Shown here: piece after piece, positions 61,621 to 64,000 of the stretch
Numbering within the stretch: position 1 is the first letter of the stretch
How the letters are laid out: every line of letters starts with the position of its first letter
DNA from: Struthidea cinerea
Lineage: Eukaryota; Chordata; Aves; Passeriformes; Corcoracidae
Direction of reading: 5' to 3'
DNA: 64,000 bases
Assembly (NCBI GenBank): GCA_013397865.1
Contig: VZTI01003142.1
Coordinates: 65,241-129,240, forward strand
The notes under the pieces: generated by a model
The model's input: the letters and a program-made list of their open reading frames with translations, nothing else
What the model was told of the DNA's origin: nothing
Databases searched by the model: none
Made by a program: the position numbers and the translations under genes

Positions 61621-64000
61621 AATGAGTATATATATGGCAAAAAATTAACTCCTAGTTCTATGCGTGTAATCTCAAAGTTGTTTTTTGTAATTACTCCATT
61701 TAGGACATCCCACTTTAAAAAGAAGATACACTGGTACTACAAAAGGCAGTTTTATCCCAGGGCTTTTTATTTTTTCCTGATTTTTACCTAGGAAAAACAA
61801 GCCATTTCTGTTATTTGTTGAACCTGTTTTTTGGCATACTCGTACTCATCTGTTGATCCACAACCTGGAATAAAGGCAGAGACCTTTCTGAACAAAACAA
61901 GTATCAAATATCTGAGTGTACAGAACATGCCTCTTCTACAGCAAAGCCGCTGTTCTGCAGAGGCTGCCTGAGCCTGACCAGGAGAGAACACCCATAGGAC
62001 TATGAGTCCCAAAAACAGAGCCACAAGCTTTTCACTTTACAACTCCAGTTTTAATAAATCCCAGTAAACCCCATTATATTTCCCAAGGCAACTTGAGCAT
62101 GACCTGCCCTGCAAGGTCTGCCCTTTCTACCTTTGAAGCTACGAGCTCAATTTTAAGACATCTGGTAGTACAGACTCCTCATGTTTGCTCTTCCCATACA
62201 GGCTGGGAGAAAGTTCTGGATGTTTTCATCATTTTTCTGAAGGGACAATGAACCCTTGCTGCATTGTTTCCAACCCAAATAATTCTGAAACCCAAGCGGG
62301 CATTCATGGGTAGATGCATTGTACAAATCTTCACGAGCACAAAGGATCACATTCAATGGCTTGGCTGAGCCCATTGTGTTTCTCTCTTAAAAAAGATGTT
62401 TTGGACATTAAACACCACTATTAAACCCTTTCCCCGTTCAGTCACGACCCTGCACCCTGGTCAGACCTTTCCCCCTGCAATGGGGATGCTGGTGAACAAA
62501 CCTGCACCACCTGGGCCTTCCTCCACACCCCCCGGAATCAGGGATAATTCAGGAATAATAACAGGATCAGGAAAACTGTCCGTTTCCTGTCAAATCAGAA
62601 AGCATGAGCTACCACCTTGAGCTATGAAAATCGTGGTCATTTCCAAGTGAGCACCCACAGCTGTCCCCACACTGTTTGAGCAGGAGCAAAACCCAGACCA
62701 CTCTTTAACCTGCACTGACTGCACGAAGATGCAGAATTTGATGACCTGACATTCTGTAAAACCTTGGGAAGCCCCAGGACAGGCAGTGCCAGGTGCTCCA
62801 AAAGCCACAGGGAACTCACAGCCTGGCCACACTTCCAAGTGTCCGGATTTTGAAGTTTCACATCCCCAGCAGTATTTCAAGGCTTCAGATGTTGGGTTTG
62901 GGGCCTCAGCCTTAAATTATTTTTTTCAGCCCCTCTTAAAACGCATTTAATCCTTTGTTTTCTTTCCGAGGAGAAAGGTTTCACATCTGGACTGTCAACC
63001 TGCATTCCACAGCATTAGCCTGGCAAAGCAAAGCAGCTGAGCCGTAAATCTCCGAGAAGAGAACTTGTCATGGAAATCGAAACTCAGCATTAACTGCGGG
63101 CCCAGTTCAGCAAGAAAGCCAACATAAAGAGCCAAAACAATGCAGGCAGCCCCAAGACAACTTTGGAAATGAATCCTGCTGTCTGAGAGAGCAAACCAAC
63201 CTCATCTAACACCTCAGACTGAAGCAGAATCACTTACCTGGGTTTGATCCCAGACAGACACCTAAGAGCCCACTGAGAGCAACTTACGCAGTTGAATTTT
63301 GCACCATTTTCTACAGCCAGCACCCCAATTCCGCGAGCAAACTGCAGTTTCCAAACGTGCCTTGTGAGAGCTGAATGCTCAGTGCCCGTGAGCTCCAGCT
63401 CCCTGTTCCCTTGGGCTCCCAACTCTCTGCTTACGAGCGTGGGGACACAAGCAAGGCGATGGAAAGCAACAAGTCAATCTCCAAAGATTTAAATTCCTCC
63501 AGTCAGATTTCAAGAGAAATCCAAATGCTGCAATATGCAGAACTGATTCAGTGACAAAAGGGTGTAGAACAGTAAATATAATAAAAATAAAAGTATCAAA
63601 ACTGCCCCAACAGCATGTTACCAAGCGTCTCAGCTGAGGTCATAAAAAAGTGTTAATGTAGCATTTTTTGATCATTGCAGCATACATTCGTTATTAGGTT
63701 TTTAGATTTAAAGTTAGCTGCTAAAAAGAAATCCATTGCTGCCAATAATTTGTTTCCTTTAGAGGGAAAGCAGTTTTGGAAAAGGACAAACTTGAGGTGA
63801 ATTCAGCTCTGGAACAACCTGGAAGAAAGGCCTGGCTGATGCACAGGAGATACCGAGCACCAGCGGTGCGCTTGGTTCACTCCTCTGTCAGCACTCACTT
63901 CCCAAATATCCAACAGCCCAACTCCATTATTTCTTATACTTTATACCAAAGCACTTTATTAAATCTCTCTTCCTCCCAAACACAATGCAGGGCTTTGTGT

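Larger units (their letters stand above)
48162..64000 (-). other. STX8: STX8 intron upstream of the penultimate exon (partial)
   Basis: At least 15.8 kb of the next STX8 intron; the preceding exon, which should encode ISRQKQMGQEIGNELDEQN-like sequence, was searched for on the - strand and not found, so it should lie beyond 64,000. Two CR1 fragments (49.7 and 52.9 kb), two simple repeats (54.8 and 58.8 kb) and a duplicated A-rich unit (58.1-58.4 kb) were recognised. The longest frame (55901-56923, +, 340 codons) is Pro/Ser/Gln-rich without a domain and I do not call it a gene. A possible cryptic exon lies at 61788-61864. Confidence 0.85.

Noticed and set aside
62153..62374. 73-codon - frame that looks slightly protein-like
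   Set aside because: No match to a known family and no convincing splice sites at its ends; kept as intron.
63234..63422. Possible exon on - with GVLAVENGAKFNC before a GTAAGT
   Set aside because: The donor-like site is good, but no acceptor or protein family could be recognised and the peptide does not match syntaxin-8.

Overview
This is vertebrate nuclear DNA, almost certainly from a bird. The window shows spliced genes with GT-AG junctions and many CR1 LINE tails of avian type (the 'ggtttgggttggaaggga' signature in both orientations). It contains no bacterial operons, phage or CRISPR. The coding exons fit netrin-1 (NTN1) and syntaxin-8 (STX8), which as I recall are also tail-to-tail neighbours in human and chicken. 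A songbird is plausible, but the species cannot be fixed by reading. All family comparisons are from memory; no alignment was run.

Layout. Positions 1-14,210 are the 3' end of NTN1 on the + strand: intron, a 75-bp exon (4023-4097), a 6.3-kb intron, the last coding exon (10378-10706) and a 3' UTR of about 3.5 kb ending near an AATAAA at 14185-14190. About 3.4 kb of intergenic DNA follows. STX8 then runs on the - strand: its last exon (stop at 17759-17761, poly(A) signals at 17647-17671), a 30.2-kb intron, and the penultimate exon (48060-48161). The rest of the window to 64,000 is the next STX8 intron. Only about 575 bp of the 64 kb is coding.

The two genes are convergent and share no evident function. 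Netrin-1 is a secreted axon-guidance cue, and the part seen here is its C-terminal NTR domain. Syntaxin-8 is an endosomal Qc-SNARE, and the part seen here is the second half of its SNARE helix plus the membrane anchor.

The remaining sequence holds CR1 fragments (including a decayed reverse-transcriptase piece at about 41.6-42.25 kb), five minisatellite-like arrays, several microsatellites, one unclassified 0.85-kb element with long inverted arms, one 152-bp assembly gap, and AT-rich islands that may be conserved non-coding elements. I found no new multi-gene system. The most unusual items are the 17-unit decamer array in the NTN1 3' UTR, the inverted-arm element at 27.3-28.2 kb, the doubled poly(A) signal of STX8 and a perfect 24-bp palindrome in an NTN1 intron.
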